From Drosophila miranda (Eukaryota; Arthropoda; Insecta; Diptera; Drosophilidae), in assembly GCF_003369915.1 (NCBI RefSeq), contig NC_046674.1:1054001-1118000 (forward strand): a stretch of 64,000 nucleotides of DNA, read 5' to 3'. Both the position numbers and the translations under genes were made by a program. The notes beneath the pieces are model-generated. The model made no database searches and had not been told where the DNA came from. It worked only from the letters and a program-made list of their open reading frames with translations. Below are positions 60,246-64,000 of the stretch, piece by piece. Each line of letters opens with the position of its first letter. The stretch's first letter is position 1.

Positions 60246-63200
60246 TCAAGCTGATTCCTGCATTATGGTCTCGATTTCCGCTTCCAGTTCCTTGACCTGC
60301 AATTAAATTAAAAATCCGACATTTCAAAGAACTTGAATTGGGTATAAAATCTTGGTGGGGAAGACCAACCCTATTTTTGAAATGTTCCCTCGTTTCCTTG
60401 TCGGCCATTTGCTGGAAGGCTTCATTGTCTAGGCGCATGCGGTACTTCTGCAGCTCAGTCATCAGCCTCTTGAGCCTCTTTATGTTGACCCGAATCATCT
60501 CCTCCCGCTGCTTCACAGTCATACCGAAGTCATCGCTCATGGTTATGCCGAATGAACAGAGCGGGCCCGCCGTAGAGAAAAGGTTCATTTTCCTTGAATG
60601 CTTCGAGTTCTCGTCCAGCATATCCAGATCCACGCTTTCGCAGCGCGCCAGAAGCTGTATCTGCTGCAGATGGCGACCCAGAATCTCCTCCGACTCGGAA
60701 GATGAGGCAAACAACGTGAGATTGGGCTCGTGTCGTTTGCTAACCTTATTCTTGCTCTTCAGCTGGCGAATACTCTGGCAAATGCCGACTATATCGTTGA
60801 TCTCCGCATCGAGCTTTCTGTCCGCGTACTCCGACAGTTTCACCTCAATATTGAGTGGCACGTGCTGCAGTAGCTCTGATGCCACGAACGGTGTGAACGG
60901 CGCCATGGCCTGCAAGCCCCAGCTGAGGCAAGCGGTCAGGGTGCCAACGTGGATGTAGCCGTTCGGTGTACGATGGTTAATTTCAGTCTTGGTGGTTTCC
61001 TGTGGGTTAAATATCAGAGCGTTAAGGGTCAAGCGGGGGGACTGATGATCGGCATTGGAATACCAGGTAAGTATCACAGAGATTTTGATAGAAGAAATGC
61101 TTGAGGGCTGCCGTAGCCATGTGGAAATTGTAATTTTTGTAGCTGTCCGAGCATATGGCCAATGTCTCTCCCAGACGGCCAATGATCCAGCGATCCCATG
61201 TGCCTAGATTGACTCCGTCCAGCGTCTCGTATTGATGCAGCGAGATGCTCAGACGCTCCGCAGCGCCCATTGTGAAGCGCATGGCCTGCCAGATCTTGTT
61301 GATGAACAGCTTGTTGGTGTGGCAGGTGGTCACATCGAAGTTGATGAAGTGGTTCTTAATGTTGTGGCTGAGGAGAGTGAAGCGCAGCGCATCTGTGCCG
61401 CACTCCTGGATGCCTTTGGGAAACATTTTGCTCATGCACTTGTACGAAACGTCCATCTCAGCCTCATTGATGACGCCCGCCTGCAGGGATTGCTCAAGCC
61501 CATCCATGATACTCTGCAAGAAGCATATTGCTTAAGTTGTGTTGTTGTATAGGAAAAGCGAGTGACTTACATCCAGGCTGGCGCCTCGGACCACCTGCTG
61601 GGGGGCCACGATGTTGCCGAGGCTCTTGGACATTTTTCTGCCATGGGCATCGCAGACGATGCCATTGAGTAGCACTTTGTTGAAGGGAGCCTCGCCAGTC
61701 AGCTTCAGGCCCATCATCATCATGCGGGCCACCCAGAAGAAGAGTATGTCATGTCCCGTCTGCATTATATCCAGTGGATACTTCTCCTTATACGAAGCAT
61801 TGGGCCAGCCGGCCGCGGAGAAGGGCAGCAATGCCGAGGAGAACCATGTGTCCAGCACATCTGGGTCACGGACTAGTGTCAGCTCCTCCTCACTACCGCC
61901 CAACAGTGCTATGGCCTTTTTGCTGGCCTCCTGCTCGCTGGGAGCAGCCACCCAGTGGGTGTTTCCCTGGGCATCACTGAACTGGTAGGCGGGCACCTGA
62001 TGGCCCCACCATAGTTGCCGAGAGATGCACCAGTCGCGACCGTCCTGCAGCCAGCGATCCCACTCCACCTCAAAATTGGACGGAACGATCTGCAGTCGAC
62101 CGCTGTTCAGCTCGGAGAGCGCATCCTGGGCCATTTCTTTGCAATTTAGAAACCACTGGGGCCAGATCATGTACTCGATGACATCCTTGGACCGAGAGCA
62201 GATGGGCAGCTGGATGGGATGAGGGCGAACCTGGCGAAGCAGTCCCATACTCTCGAGAAGATGGACGATTTGGTCGCGAGCCTCGAAACGCAGCATTCCC
62301 TCGAAGTCTTTAAAGGTATCCAGAATGAGTCCGTCCTGGCTGAAAACCTGGCGAGGCTCCAGCTTGTGACGGGCTGCCAGCTCGAAATCGAACTTGTCGT
62401 GGGCCGGCGTGATCTTGACAGCCCCTGTGCCGAAGTCCCTGTTTACGGCCAGGTCGAAGACGAGTGGAATCGTGTCGTTGCGAAAGGGATGCTTCAGTTG
62501 GACCATATCTTTGTTACGATACTTGCTGTACCGGGGATCGAGTGGGTGCACGGCAACGGCCACATCGCCCAGAATTGTCTCTGGCCTGGTGGTGGCTACC
62601 ACAATCTCCTCGGCAGACCCATCTGGCTGTGTTTCGCCATCCACGACGGTGTAGGCAAAGTCGAAAATTCTGCCAAAGGCGATGCTATGCTTGTAGCCTG
62701 GAACCCGAATATCGGTGGGCTCCTTAATGTCCATCAATTCCACCTCGATGTCCGAGATGGCCGATTGAAGTGTGGTGGACCAATTGACCAGCGAATTGCG
62801 CCGCTTGATGAGCCCTTCATCGAAGAGTCGCTCGAAGGCCACATTGACGGCATGTGCCTGCTGTTCGTCCATGGTGAAGTACTCGCGTGACCAGTTAAGG
62901 TTGCATCCCAACAGGCGCAGGTCCTGCACGATCCCAGCCCCCTTGGCCGCCTTCCACCTCCACACCTCCTCCAGAAAGGCCTCTCGTCCGATATCATGGC
63001 GCGTCTTTCCCTGGGCAGTTGTCAGTGTGCGTTCCACCACCACCTGTGTGGCTATGCCGGCATGGTCGGTGCCCGGCACCCAATCCACCTCGTAGCCAAG
63101 CTGACGCTGCTGGCGCGCTATCACATCCTGCACGGTGGCCATCAGAGCGTGGCCCAGGTGCAGATTCCCCGTCACATTTGGCGGGGGCAGCAGCATACGG

Positions 63201-63489
63201 TAGGGTCCACGGTTGCAGCTATTGCCTGCCTGGGGCAGATTCGCCTCCTCCTTGTAACGCTCCCAATAGGCCTTTTCGACATCTTTGGGCTGGTAGCCCG
63301 CCGCCAAATGCACTTTTGTGTCGGCATCTGCAATGGAACGAATGGAACACCTTCAGCCGGTGGCGCATTATTCAATGAAAATGACCACTGCTTACTCTTT
63401 GCTGTGCTGTAATATAATATGGAAAGCCGTGGCTGATACAAGTACTTTTGCTGAAGAACCTTACAGGTTACATTCTTGATATTTCTCAT
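60246..63489 (-). CDS. ValRS-m: Valyl-tRNA synthetase, mitochondrial
   Basis: Class I aminoacyl-tRNA synthetase charging mitochondrial tRNA-Val. Exons (minus): 63396-63489, 61571-63327, 61064-61513, 60370-60999, 60246-60296, totalling 994 codons (993 aa). The N-terminus (MRNIKNVTCKVLQQKYLYQP) is a basic mitochondrial presequence. The HIGH-type motif is PPPNVTGNLHLGHAL and the second active-site motif is KMSKS (GRKMSKSLGNIVAP). The large exon carries the Rossmann catalytic core and the editing domain (VVATTRPETILGDVAVAVHP). The anticodon-binding helical domain follows (NKIWQAMRF, LGTWDRWIIGRL), and the C-terminus ends in VKELEAEIETIMQESA, a coiled-coil arm typical of ValRS. The last intron uses a weak donor, AGG|GTTGGT; its in-frame joining and the conserved C-terminus support it. 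It is divergent from alpha-COP across 386 bp. Confidence 0.93.

Positions 63490-64000
<511 letters not shown>

Overview
This is a 64 kb stretch of Drosophila nuclear DNA. Intron-split genes with GT/AG junctions, CA/CAG/GA microsatellites, T-rich noncoding DNA and DINE-1 (INE-1) fragments all point to a fly. The recognisable genes (Notum, orb2 with a TEX2-like neighbour, GNBP3, mRpL12, mitochondrial ValRS, alpha-COP) are, from memory, all on Muller element D (3L in D. melanogaster), but not in this order. The high microsatellite density and rearranged order would suit the obscura group; that is inference.

Layout. 0.1-0.5 kb: DINE-1 fragment. 2.1-10.2 kb, minus: Notum, the secreted deacylase that switches off Wnt/Wingless; four coding exons were resolved, including a small first coding exon 5.6 kb upstream. 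10.2-22.3 kb: no supported gene; dense 3-6 bp tandem repeats and small transposon remnants. 22.6-29.9 kb: two inverted arrays of a 319-bp tandem repeat (about 13 and 5 units) around a 0.6 kb centre that resembles the 3' end of a gene, i.e. a foldback-like element or palindromic satellite. 30.8-34.7 kb, minus: eight exons of a TEX2-like SMP-domain lipid-transfer protein. 42.2-49.0 kb, minus: orb2 (CPEB translational regulator). The TEX2-like exons lie downstream of orb2 on the same strand, lack a start codon, and begin in exactly the phase supplied by the last shared orb2 5' exon, so one promoter may make either Orb2 or an Orb2-N-terminus/TEX2 fusion.

53.9-60.1 kb, plus: GNBP3 (fungal beta-glucan recognition, upstream of Toll), mRpL12, and a secreted CUB-domain protein. 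60.2-63.5 kb, minus: mitochondrial valyl-tRNA synthetase in five exons, divergent from the start of alpha-COP, which runs off the window end.

The genes form no pathway; each is independent apart from the orb2/TEX2 pair. Splice sites were assigned by eye and checked by reading phase: each complete coding chain below sums to a multiple of three.
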